Shown: positions 1 to 5,930 of the stretch, piece after piece
Layout: each line of letters opens with the position of its first letter
Position numbering within the stretch: position 1 is the stretch's first letter
NCBI GenBank assembly: GCA_002401185.1
Contig: NVSH01000113.1
Coordinates: 1 to 7,442, forward strand
Reading direction: 5' to 3'
DNA length: 7,442 nucleotides
Origin: Gammaproteobacteria bacterium
GTDB lineage: Bacteria; Pseudomonadota; Gammaproteobacteria; SZUA-229
Translations under genes and position numbers: made by a program
Notes under the pieces: generated by a model
Told to the model about the DNA's origin: nothing
What the model saw: only the letters and a program-made list of their open reading frames with translations
The model's database searches: none

Positions 1-2
1 CT

Positions 3-89
3 CTCTTACAATCTGAAATCAATAATCTAAACAACCAGAAAGCCATGTCATTTGGCGGCAGTTGTTTACTCGTAGCAAAAAACGCATAA
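3..89 (+). CDS. Possible C-terminal end of an upstream gene (partial, uncertain)
   Basis: This frame is open from the left edge of the window to a TAA at 87-89. It reads about 28 residues ending MSFGGSCLLVAKNA. The Gly-rich, hydrophobic tail looks protein-like, but it is too short to assign to a family. The other two plus frames stop by position 30. An internal ATG at 45 could only encode 14 residues and has no Shine-Dalgarno. A competing reading is a minus-strand gene starting at an ATG at 46 and running off the left edge; it also lacks a ribosome binding site. Sequence to the left of the window would settle which is real. Confidence 0.2.
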   Translation, partial: LLQSEINNLNNQKAMSFGGSCLLVAKNA

Positions 90-184
90 CACCTCACGCC
101 CTACCGGATATAAGAAAAACAATGCGTTCAAATCCATGAGGTTCGTTTGTACGCAAAAACTCTATAAATAGTTTATCTACTGAC

Positions 185-190
185 TATACT
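185..190 (+). promoter_or_regulatory. -10 box of a probable leaderless promoter
   Basis: TATACT matches the sigma70 -10 consensus at five of six positions. It ends six bases before the ATG at 197, so the expected start point seven bases downstream falls on the A of the start codon. The bases between the box and the ATG (CAAACA) contain no Shine-Dalgarno. No good -35 hexamer lies 16-19 bases upstream. A second AT-rich candidate, TATAAA at 163-168, would give a leader of about 22 bases, also without a Shine-Dalgarno. Confidence 0.4.
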
Positions 191-196
191 CAAACA

Positions 197-682
197 ATGA
201 AACATTCTAACAACATAATTTTTTATTCGTTGTTCACGCTGCACGCTCTTTTCGCTGCGCATAATGTATATGCAGAAAACGAAAACAACAAGAGAACATA
301 CAAGGTTGATTTTAATAACACACCATCTCTTCACAATACGACAACAAAGACGACAAAGACGACAAAGACGACAAATAACACTAGCGATGATGATTTAAAA
401 ATATATTTTTTTAATGGTGGTCGAGCACTATTACTTAACCCTAATGCCATTCCAAACACTAAAATAATTTACCAGGATAGTGCCACACCAGTCGAAACAA
501 GTATAAATACGTTGGAAGAACACGGCGTTGAATTTATCGTCTGCGACAAAGACGCCAAGAAAAATCTTGGGGATATTATTCATACCCCAAAAAGCTCTAC
601 AATAAGTAGCGGTATAAAACAAAAAGGTAAAGAAAAAATAGCGCACCTGGAATCACTCGGCTACACATGCGACAATCACTAA
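197..682 (+). CDS. Secreted small protein with a DsrE-like C-terminal half
   Basis: This encodes 161 residues. Residues 1-26 look like a Sec signal peptide: Lys near the start, a hydrophobic stretch at 7-20, and a VYA cleavage site before Glu27. The mature N-terminus is a low-complexity Asn/Thr/Lys linker (about 27-66) containing a TTK repeat. From about 67 the sequence alternates beta-strand-like and helix-like segments. The pattern LEEHGVEFIVCDKDA (107-120), then SSGIKQKG and a final HLESLGYTC, resembles DsrE/DsrF-family sulfur-relay folds, in which a Cys follows the 'GV.f.vC' strand. Cys116 and Cys158 are the only cysteines. The family link is my reading of the motif and is not certain. 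A periplasmic location follows from the signal peptide. The start is fixed by the signal peptide; there is no Shine-Dalgarno. Confidence 0.75.
   Translation: MKHSNNIIFYSLFTLHALFAAHNVYAENENNKRTYKVDFNNTPSLHNTTTKTTKTTKTTNNTSDDDLKIYFFNGGRALLLNPNAIPNTKIIYQDSATPVETSINTLEEHGVEFIVCDKDAKKNLGDIIHTPKSSTISSGIKQKGKEKIAHLESLGYTCDNH
344..370 (+). repeat. Three perfect 9-base tandem repeats inside the secreted-protein gene
   Basis: The unit ACAAAGACG occurs three times in a row (344-352, 353-361, 362-370), followed by a partial fourth unit (ACAAA, 371-375). Each unit encodes Thr-Lys-Thr, in frame with the gene at 197. Copy-number change by replication slippage would lengthen or shorten the linker by three residues without breaking the frame. 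The repeat sits between the signal peptide and the folded C-terminal part. Confidence 0.9.
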
Positions 683-710
683 CCCCTCTCTTTCGCAATA
701 TAGTAACGAC

Positions 711-741
711 TTAAACACTCGCGAAGCACTCGCGTTATACT
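711..741 (+). promoter_or_regulatory. Probable sigma70 promoter with a 19-base spacer
   Basis: A good -10 hexamer, TATACT (736-741), is preceded by a fair -35, TTAAAC (711-716), with a 19-base spacer, longer than the usual 17. The leader to the ATG at 769 would be about 21 bases and includes GAGA (759-762) six bases before the start, a weak Shine-Dalgarno. The promoter lies in the 86-base gap after the preceding gene, so the DUF2892 gene is probably transcribed independently, with possible read-through from upstream. Confidence 0.45.
716..734 (+). promoter_or_regulatory. Candidate operator: 8-base direct repeat and 5-base dyad in the spacer
   Basis: CACTCGCG occurs twice (716-723 and 727-734), offset by 11 bases, about one helical turn. 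The same stretch contains a perfect dyad, CGCGA (720-724) and TCGCG (730-734), around a 5-base centre. It is GC-rich in an AT-rich surround and abuts the -10 box. A dyad centred in a 19-base spacer is the architecture bound by MerR-family activators. No regulator gene is visible in the window, so the binding protein is unknown. Confidence 0.35.
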
Positions 742-768
742 GACGCTTTCCAACCATCGAGATTCACT

Positions 769-981
769 ATGTCTGTAGAACGCGCACTTTTTGCTTTTGG
801 CGGCATCATGGTTATGCTTACATCGTTGCTAGCAATCTACCATCACCCTAACTGGACCTGGTTTACTTTGTTCATCGGTTTCAACTGTTTTCAAAGTTCC
901 TTTACAGGTTTTTGCCCACCTTCCTGGCTGATGAAAAAACTGGGCGTGAAAACTGAAGCTGAACTAGCTGAAAAAGTTTAA
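769..981 (+). CDS. DUF2892 (YgaP-like transmembrane) inner membrane protein
   Basis: This 70-residue protein has two hydrophobic helices (about 7-24 and 29-47) and a short charged C-terminal tail. Its start MSVERAL, the helix pair and the FTGFCP motif (45-50) with Cys49 are typical of DUF2892, the membrane domain also found fused to rhodanese in E. coli YgaP. Family members are often encoded near rhodaneses or other sulfane-sulfur handling genes. The molecular role of the stand-alone form is not established. Here it follows a secreted protein with a DsrE-like half, which fits a sulfur-related context, though that is inference. It has a weak Shine-Dalgarno and its own promoter. Confidence 0.88.
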   Translation: MSVERALFAFGGIMVMLTSLLAIYHHPNWTWFTLFIGFNCFQSSFTGFCPPSWLMKKLGVKTEAELAEKV

Positions 982-1046
982 TGTAGACATATCGCCGCTT
1001 ATACAAAAACGGCTTTACAACTAGCACTATTAACTGCCTCGGCTAG

Positions 1047-2453
1047 CTATGTCTGCCAATGCACGATTGAGTTGGCATAATATTGCATGAGATCGAGCTC
1101 TGTTTCTTTCACCCTGTATAAATTATCTTTCTCATCGATTAACACACGCCCTATCAGGGCGTGCAACGCTGACCCCAACACACTCTCCAACGCGCTGGAT
1201 GAAATATCAATCGGCGCACCCGCTGTGCGTAACTGCTCTATACGTTCTACACATTGTGTTTTAAGTGCTAACTCACTCTTCCATTCCTGTTTACTTTTAA
1301 GCAACACTTCAGCCATCAACGCAACTGGAACCACTGGCACAACTTGCGCAATTTTTTCCATGAGGGTGCCAGCCAACGAATCTATACAGCCGAATCGTTC
1401 TTCTTTATCTAATACACTAAAATCAAGCTTACGTTCTTCACAATATTGTTTTGCAGAAACAGGTTCCCCAAAATTCACACTAGCATAACCAAATCGTCTC
1501 CATCTGTTTTTTCTTGATAACAATGCATTTTTAAATATAAAACCAATGGTCGTTTTTATCACGAACCAGCCACTTCGTTTTTCGGCTGACTTATTTAACC
1601 TGCGGATGAGGCTTCTATCTTCCAGGACCCGATCATAATTAATACCGACCGGAATAAACACGATGTCTCTATCATTGTGCGGATGATAATCACGTAACAT
1701 ATAATCAAGAAAACCTAACCTCGGCTCGCGTAACGTACCATCACGAGTCAAACCACCTTCGAGAAAAACAGCCTGACAAACACCAGCACGTGTTGACATG
1801 TTTACATAACGCTCTAAAACTTTTCTATATAATGGGTTACCGGAATTTCGCCGTACAAAAAATGCGCCCATCGATTTTATCAAAGTTTGCAATGGCCATA
1901 TCTTAGCCCACTCACCTACTGCGTAAGATAATGTGGTTTTTTCTGCAACAAGAAAAGATACCAGGACATAATCCATATTACTACGGTGGTTCATCACGAA
2001 AACAACGCTGGCGTTAATGTCACTTTCACTGATTTTATTTTTATCATAAAATCCGACACGAACACGATAAACCAGACGTGCCATTTTTTTTGCCAGCCAG
2101 TAACCTATTCGAAAATAAATGTAGGCATTAAATGCCGGTATTATTTCCGATGCATACTTATGGGCTTTTGCCTGCGCCACTGCATGTGGCATATTTTTTT
2201 CATCAGCATAAAGTTTTATCGCATCGATAACCTTGTCATCAAAGACCAGTTGATCGATTAACGCTTGCCTACGAGTAAACTGTATAGGACGAATCTCGAT
2301 ATCAAGCCGCGTGTTAATTTCTTTAATAACACGATTAACTCGACGTTTTAGATACCAGCGCATACTGGGCAGCAGGATTCTATCCAGTACCATGACACCT
2401 GCGAAAACAAGTAGCACGATAAACGCCCAATACGGCAGAGTAATTGTTTCCAT
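1047..2453 (-). CDS. PlsB-type acyltransferase (glycerol-3-phosphate/1-acylglycerol-phosphate family)
   Basis: The family transfers an acyl group to glycerol-3-phosphate or a related lipid acceptor at the inner membrane, an early step of phospholipid synthesis. Numbered from the ATG at 2453 (468 residues), an N-terminal membrane helix (about 5-23) is followed by a basic segment. The four acyltransferase blocks follow: HRSNMD with catalytic His156 and Asp161, GAFFVRR (196-202), FLEGGLTRDG (230-239) and FIPVGINYD (266-274). The C-terminal part (VVPVVPVALMAEVLL and the final YYANSIVH) resembles the equivalent region of PlsB. At 468 residues it is much shorter than E. coli PlsB (about 800), so acceptor specificity is open. 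An in-frame GTG at 2459 adds two residues, but GGGG at 2462-2465 is spaced correctly only for the ATG. It diverges from the kinase gene. Confidence 0.88.
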   Translation of the reverse strand: METITLPYWAFIVLLVFAGVMVLDRILLPSMRWYLKRRVNRVIKEINTRLDIEIRPIQFTRRQALIDQLVFDDKVIDAIKLYADEKNMPHAVAQAKAHKYASEIIPAFNAYIYFRIGYWLAKKMARLVYRVRVGFYDKNKISESDINASVVFVMNHRSNMDYVLVSFLVAEKTTLSYAVGEWAKIWPLQTLIKSMGAFFVRRNSGNPLYRKVLERYVNMSTRAGVCQAVFLEGGLTRDGTLREPRLGFLDYMLRDYHPHNDRDIVFIPVGINYDRVLEDRSLIRRLNKSAEKRSGWFVIKTTIGFIFKNALLSRKNRWRRFGYASVNFGEPVSAKQYCEERKLDFSVLDKEERFGCIDSLAGTLMEKIAQVVPVVPVALMAEVLLKSKQEWKSELALKTQCVERIEQLRTAGAPIDISSSALESVLGSALHALIGRVLIDEKDNLYRVKETELDLMQYYANSIVHWQT

Positions 2454-2477
2454 AATCACGACCCCGATAAAGACCTT

Positions 2478-2483
2478 ACTATA
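2478..2483 (-). promoter_or_regulatory. Candidate -10 box for the acyltransferase gene
   Basis: On the minus strand TATAGT matches the -10 consensus at five of six positions. It would start transcription near 2471, leaving a leader of about 18 bases that includes the GGGG ribosome binding site. The -35 region is weak: TTTAGA lies only 15 bases upstream. The call therefore rests on the -10 box and its position. Confidence 0.3.
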
Positions 2484-2484
2484 T

Positions 2485-2514
2485 TACACAAACATTCTTC
2501 TAAATTGCTATCAT
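2485..2514 (+). promoter_or_regulatory. Probable extended -10 promoter for the adenosine kinase gene
   Basis: TATCAT (2509-2514) is preceded by TGC (2506-2508), giving an extended -10 element. TACACA (2485-2490) is a fair -35 with an 18-base spacer. Transcription would start near 2521, leaving a leader of about 28 bases with TAGG (2538-2541) seven bases before the ATG. It partly overlaps the promoter region of the divergent acyltransferase gene. Confidence 0.45.
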
Positions 2515-2548
2515 TCAGCATTTTTAGAAAAACCAAATAGGTACGATA

Positions 2549-3526
2549 ATGAGTAAGTACGATGTCTACGGCTTGGGCAATGCACTGGTTGACATGGAAT
2601 TTGAAGTGAACGACCCGTTTTTACAAAAAAACAAAATAGACAAAGGTGTGATGACGCTGGTCGATGAAAACCAGCAACACGAGCTGGTCAGCCAGCTTGA
2701 TTCTTTCGAAGGCAATAAAGCCAGTGGTGGCTCGGCCGCTAACACTTTAATCGCAATCAGCTCAATGGGTGGCTCATCTTACTATTCCTGCAAGGTCGCC
2801 GATGACGAACTCGGTCAATTTTACCTTAATGATCTAAAAACAGCAGGCGTAGTCTGCAATATGAATGGCAAAAAAAAGGGTGGCATTACAGGTAAATGCC
2901 TGGTCATGATAACGCCCGATGCAGAACGAACCATGCATACGTTCCTGGGTGTCTCCTCAGAATTATCACCGTATGAAATCAATGAAGATGCCATTAAAAA
3001 TGCAAGCTTTTGTTATATGGAAGGTTACCTGACCACATCAGAATCAGGCAAAGCTGCCAATATCGAAACACGAAAAATAGCACAGAAAAACAACATCAAG
3101 ACAGCGCTAACTTTTTCTGACCCCTTCGTGGTTGAACATTTTCACGACGGTTTTAATGAGACCATCGGTGACGGTATCGACCTGTTATTTTGTAACGAAG
3201 CAGAAGCACTTAGTTACACAAAAAAAGAATCTATTGATGATGCGATAGAAGTAATAAAAACCTTCAGTCAAACTTTTGCCATAACATTAGGTGCAAAGGG
3301 TGCTGTCATCTACGATGGCAATAACTTAATTCCGATAGATGCTCACCCTGTTAAAGCAGTAGATACCAATGGTGCCGGCGATCTGTTTGCCGGCGCTTTC
3401 CTGTTTGGATTAACACACGGCATGTCGTTCGAACAAGCAGGCAATCTGGCCAGTAAAGCTTCATCACAGATTGTCAGTCAGTTTGGTCCTCGACTTCGAT
3501 TAGAGCAATATCAAGCACTGAATTAA
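2549..3526 (+). CDS. PfkB-family adenosine kinase
   Basis: Adenosine kinase phosphorylates adenosine to AMP using ATP, in cytoplasmic purine salvage. It can also clear adenosine released when S-adenosylhomocysteine is recycled. The 325-residue length suits the family. Visible motifs are the N-terminal GNALVD (10-15), the substrate-lid GGSAANT (60-66, PfkB signature 1), NEAEA (216-220) and DTNGAGD (272-278, PfkB signature 2) with Gly-Ala-Gly as the anion hole and catalytic Asp278. FGPRL (312-316) near the end is usual in adenosine-kinase-like members. Other PfkB substrates such as guanosine, inosine or a sugar cannot be excluded from sequence alone. The start has a TAGG Shine-Dalgarno seven bases upstream. 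No partner gene follows on the same strand. Confidence 0.88.
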   Translation: MSKYDVYGLGNALVDMEFEVNDPFLQKNKIDKGVMTLVDENQQHELVSQLDSFEGNKASGGSAANTLIAISSMGGSSYYSCKVADDELGQFYLNDLKTAGVVCNMNGKKKGGITGKCLVMITPDAERTMHTFLGVSSELSPYEINEDAIKNASFCYMEGYLTTSESGKAANIETRKIAQKNNIKTALTFSDPFVVEHFHDGFNETIGDGIDLLFCNEAEALSYTKKESIDDAIEVIKTFSQTFAITLGAKGAVIYDGNNLIPIDAHPVKAVDTNGAGDLFAGAFLFGLTHGMSFEQAGNLASKASSQIVSQFGPRLRLEQYQALN

Positions 3527-3738
3527 ACACGCTTTTTTCTTAAAGTAAGTGCTGACTATATACAGAACACATACTTGAAACACGCAAACAAAAACTGCGG
3601 AAGGTGCCGAACGCTTTACGAAATATAACGCCTCAAGAACGCAGGCAGTTCTGAAAAAAGACTCATACTAACCATCGTTAGCAGCCTACTTAACCTAGAA
3701 TATTTTGTTATTCACGACAGGTCGCTGATAGTTCTACA
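3527..3738. other. Gene-free stretch between the convergent kinase and antiporter genes
   Basis: These 212 bases carry no open frame with credible coding character. A T-run (3533-3538) follows the kinase stop codon closely but has no stable hairpin before it. A short inverted repeat, AGAAC/GTTCT (3636-3640 and 3648-3652), is not followed by a T-tract on either strand. A better hairpin for minus-strand transcripts is listed separately. I see no tRNA-like or other recognisable structured RNA. Confidence 0.6.
3654..3683 (-). terminator. Weak candidate terminator for the antiporter gene
   Basis: On the minus strand a 7-pair stem with one G-U wobble closes a GATG loop (3666-3683). Six bases later comes a run of six Ts (3654-3659). 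It lies about 55 bases past the antiporter stop codon. The stem is AT-rich and the T-run is not directly adjacent, so termination there is possible but not strong. Confidence 0.28.
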
Positions 3739-5331
3739 TTAACCAAGGCCTTCATGAACGTGGTATGCAAAACCAGAACCCGCTTCAGCATAAACATTAA
3801 AAACAGAATCCACACCTGCCGCCAGTAACAACTCGATGCAATCATTTTCTTTTACTGCCGCAGCAATCGTGCCCTGATACCCGGAAGCTTTAATCATTTC
3901 AACCGCCGCCAACACCTCATTAGTATTCGGCATATCCAGCATAATTAGACTTACCACACCTGGCCTTAACCTCTCCCAGAAATCATAATCCGTCGCATCG
4001 CCTACGATGACATTTCTACCTTCGTCCTGCTGTCTCTTTACCACGTCAAGATCGTAGTCGATGCCCAGTACACCATCGTGGTATATTTCTAACATAGTAT
4101 CGTAAACGCCGGCACCCACGCGCCCCATGCCAAAGATCAGCACCTGAGCACCATCAACTTCTATTGGCCGGTCATCCGGTAATCGTTGTTTACGCTCAAA
4201 TCTATGCAGCTGATTTTCGTATTTAGCATATAACTTATGTTCTGCAACATTCGCCAGTGAGGAGAACACAAAGGTTATCGATAATGCGATGGCAATAATG
4301 ACCAGCCATTCACCGCTCATCCAGCCATTTGCTACACCGATAGCACCCACGATGAGACCGAACTCACTGTAATTAGACAAAGACAAGCTGGTTAAAAAAC
4401 TGGTCCGGGCGCGTAATTTAAAGGCGGTCAGAAGATTAAAAAACAAAAACGCTTTCGCCAGCATCAATACTGCAAGCACGACGGCGATAACGATGGTCAT
4501 CATTGAAGGGATACCGTAAAAACCAATACTCAGAAAAAACGCTACCAGGAAAATCTCTTTGAATGCCAATAAAGATTTCGCCAGCTCTTCTGATTTCACA
4601 TTGCCTGCTAATAAAACACCCAGGAGCAATGCACCCAGATCAGCATTGACACCAAACAGTTCAAAAACCGCCGCACCGCCTAGCGCCATCGTCATACCGC
4701 TTAGAATTAATAACTCGCCATGACCTGCTTTGACTAACAACTTAATCAAAAAAGGCCGCAGAGGTATCAACAACAATAAAAGCACCGCCCATAGAGAAGG
4801 CACCTTGCCACTTGCCACAGTAAGAAAAATAACCGCGAACAAATCCTGCATAATCAATATACCGATGGCAATTTTCCCATGCAGAGAAGATATTTCGCCT
4901 TTTTCATCTAACACTTTAACCGCGAATACGGTACTGGAAAAACTCAAGGCAAACGCGATAATGGCTGAATCAAATACGGACAAGCCGAGAAAACTTTGTA
5001 ATCCACTAAAGCTCAGGGCAAAAACCAGTGCACCAAATACCAGCACAGTTATCATCATGTGAATGATTGATACCGCCCATATCTCGGGACGGAAAAGATC
5101 CTTTATATTCAGTTTTAAGCCGATACTAAAGAGCAAAATGGTGACCCCAATATCCGCAACAGCAGATAGTGTCTCACCACTTTGCAGGCCCATCGCGCTC
5201 AGAACGAAGCCGGCGATAAGGTAACCAACCATCGGTGGCATCGCCGCAAATGTCACCGCCAGGCCAAAGACGAGGGCGATAACAATCCATACAACGTCAG
5301 TAAAATGTACGGCTAATAAGCTTAAATCCAT
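3739..5331 (-). CDS. Kef-type (CPA2) cation:proton antiporter with NAD-binding domain
   Basis: This 530-residue inner-membrane protein belongs to the CPA2 monovalent cation:proton antiporters and probably exports K+ (or Na+) in exchange for H+. Residues 1-365 contain many hydrophobic helices. The family's central acidic motif appears as Gln162-Asp163 (ILIMQDLFAV), the QD form seen in KefB/KefC-type proteins, where electrogenic exchangers have a DD or ND pair. A charged linker (about 365-393) leads to a RCK/TrkA-N Rossmann domain with GMGRVG (401-406) and the acidic end of strand 2 (GIDYD, 423-427), which favours NAD(H). The protein ends after this domain, so there is no TrkA-C domain. It is shorter than KefB/KefC (about 600). 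No KefF/KefG-type ancillary oxidoreductase gene adjoins it. The start precedes helix 1 closely and has no Shine-Dalgarno. Confidence 0.9.
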   Translation of the reverse strand: MDLSLLAVHFTDVVWIVIALVFGLAVTFAAMPPMVGYLIAGFVLSAMGLQSGETLSAVADIGVTILLFSIGLKLNIKDLFRPEIWAVSIIHMMITVLVFGALVFALSFSGLQSFLGLSVFDSAIIAFALSFSSTVFAVKVLDEKGEISSLHGKIAIGILIMQDLFAVIFLTVASGKVPSLWAVLLLLLIPLRPFLIKLLVKAGHGELLILSGMTMALGGAAVFELFGVNADLGALLLGVLLAGNVKSEELAKSLLAFKEIFLVAFFLSIGFYGIPSMMTIVIAVVLAVLMLAKAFLFFNLLTAFKLRARTSFLTSLSLSNYSEFGLIVGAIGVANGWMSGEWLVIIAIALSITFVFSSLANVAEHKLYAKYENQLHRFERKQRLPDDRPIEVDGAQVLIFGMGRVGAGVYDTMLEIYHDGVLGIDYDLDVVKRQQDEGRNVIVGDATDYDFWERLRPGVVSLIMLDMPNTNEVLAAVEMIKASGYQGTIAAAVKENDCIELLLAAGVDSVFNVYAEAGSGFAYHVHEGLG

Positions 5332-5349
5332 AATTAATTATTTTTGTAG

Positions 5350-5377
5350 ATGTTAAAACCATAGAGAACCCTGTCTA
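5350..5377 (-). promoter_or_regulatory. Probable sigma70 promoter of the antiporter gene
   Basis: On the minus strand TAGACA (5372-5377, five of six to the -35 consensus) and TAACAT (5350-5355, four of six to the -10 consensus) are separated by 16 bases. The start point would fall near 5343, leaving only about 12 bases before the ATG at 5331. That stretch is almost entirely A and T with no Shine-Dalgarno. Confidence 0.5.
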
Positions 5378-5385
5378 GTTTCTCT
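5363..5385. promoter_or_regulatory. Inverted repeat shared by two divergent promoters
   Basis: AGAGAA (5363-5368) and TTCTCT (5380-5385) form a perfect 6-base dyad with 11 bases between the arms. The left arm lies in the antiporter promoter spacer, and the -35 hexamer of that promoter lies between the arms. The right arm occupies the -35 zone of the oppositely directed LysM promoter. A protein bound here could touch both transcription units. No regulator is identified. Confidence 0.3.
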
Positions 5386-5399
5386 CATAAAAAAGTTTT

Positions 5400-5408
5400 T
5401 GCTATACT
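5400..5408 (+). promoter_or_regulatory. Extended -10 promoter placed for a leaderless transcript
   Basis: TGC followed by TATACT (hexamer 5403-5408) is a strong extended -10 element. Only seven bases separate it from the ATG at 5416, so transcription should begin at or one base before the A of the start codon. There is no Shine-Dalgarno upstream, and the -35 zone has no good hexamer, as is common when the extended -10 carries recognition. Confidence 0.5.
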
Positions 5409-5415
5409 TTGATGT

Positions 5416-5835
5416 ATGAAGCATAAAAAAATACGTAATCATCTACCGGTGTTGCCCCTGCGCGCGATTACCATAATCGCAATATTTATATGCAGCGGCT
5501 ATATTACATCTTCTGCCGCCACGGAGCAGGCCCAATCAAAACGTATCGAAGTTTATTCTTTAAGTCAGAATTACTGGGACACACGATACGGTGATACTTT
5601 AGGCAATATCGTGCACCATCTGCTACCCAATAACCCGTCAAAAAGAGAAGCGCTACAACACGATATCGTGTTACTCAACCCTGATGCTTTTATCGAAGGC
5701 GACGCTGAACGACTACGCGCAAACAAACGTCTAGCACTGCCAGGTTATATGCAACAAGCAGACACCCGAGTGAACCCGGCCACGACTATTGTTGAACGAT
5801 ACTCATGGGGCAATATCAAACGGCCGATACGATAA
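5416..5835 (+). CDS. Secreted LysM/FimV-like envelope protein
   Basis: This encodes 139 residues. A long basic N-region is followed by a hydrophobic segment (about 16-30) and a likely signal peptidase site after SSA (32-34), so the mature protein should be periplasmic. Residues 44-109 follow the LysM plan seen at the N-terminus of FimV: YGDTLGNIV (58-66) with the GDTL hallmark, then LLP, LNPDAF (87-92), and a closing strand LALP (106-109). LysM domains bind the glycan backbone of peptidoglycan. The tail VERYSWGNIKRPIR looks like a conserved ending. Nothing follows the domain, so it may be a stand-alone wall-binding adaptor, which is inference. The start is supported by the signal peptide and the promoter position, not by a ribosome binding site. 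It diverges from the antiporter, with 84 bases between them. Confidence 0.78.
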   Translation: MKHKKIRNHLPVLPLRAITIIAIFICSGYITSSAATEQAQSKRIEVYSLSQNYWDTRYGDTLGNIVHHLLPNNPSKREALQHDIVLLNPDAFIEGDAERLRANKRLALPGYMQQADTRVNPATTIVERYSWGNIKRPIR

Positions 5836-5930
5836 CAATCCTAAACAATCAGCCTAAATATGCTTTAGCCTAGCGGAAAAAACACTCACTTTATTATTAC
5901 AATATTCTATTTAAGCATCGGGCAACTACT
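5836..5930. other. Short intergenic region with one small hairpin
   Basis: A 5-pair inverted repeat, CTAAA/TTTAG (5854-5858 and 5864-5868), is followed by A residues, not T, so it is not an intrinsic terminator for the plus strand. Loose -10-like hexamers occur (TATTAT at 5892-5897, TATTCT at 5903-5908) but lack convincing -35 partners. The next gene may use one of them or be read through from 5416. Confidence 0.3.

Noticed and set aside
431..646. Minus-strand open frame of 71 codons opposite the DsrE-like gene
   Set aside because: The plus-strand gene has a signal peptide and a family-like C-terminus; the reverse frame is an aromatic-rich shadow with no start signal.
985..1054. 7-base inverted repeat AGACATA/TATGTCT flanking the gap after the DUF2892 gene, and GCCG/CGGC within it
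   Set aside because: The arms are short, 56 bases apart, and one lies in coding sequence; the inner 4-base stem has no T-tract. They look like chance.
1087..1488. Plus-strand open frame of 133 codons inside the acyltransferase gene
   Set aside because: It is antisense to a strongly supported gene, shows no recognisable domain, has no Shine-Dalgarno, and its Ser/Asn-rich composition is typical of a shadow frame.
4730..5062. Plus-strand open frame of 110 codons inside the antiporter gene
   Set aside because: It lies opposite conserved membrane helices of the antiporter and reads as low-quality Lys/Asn/Thr-rich sequence without a ribosome binding site.
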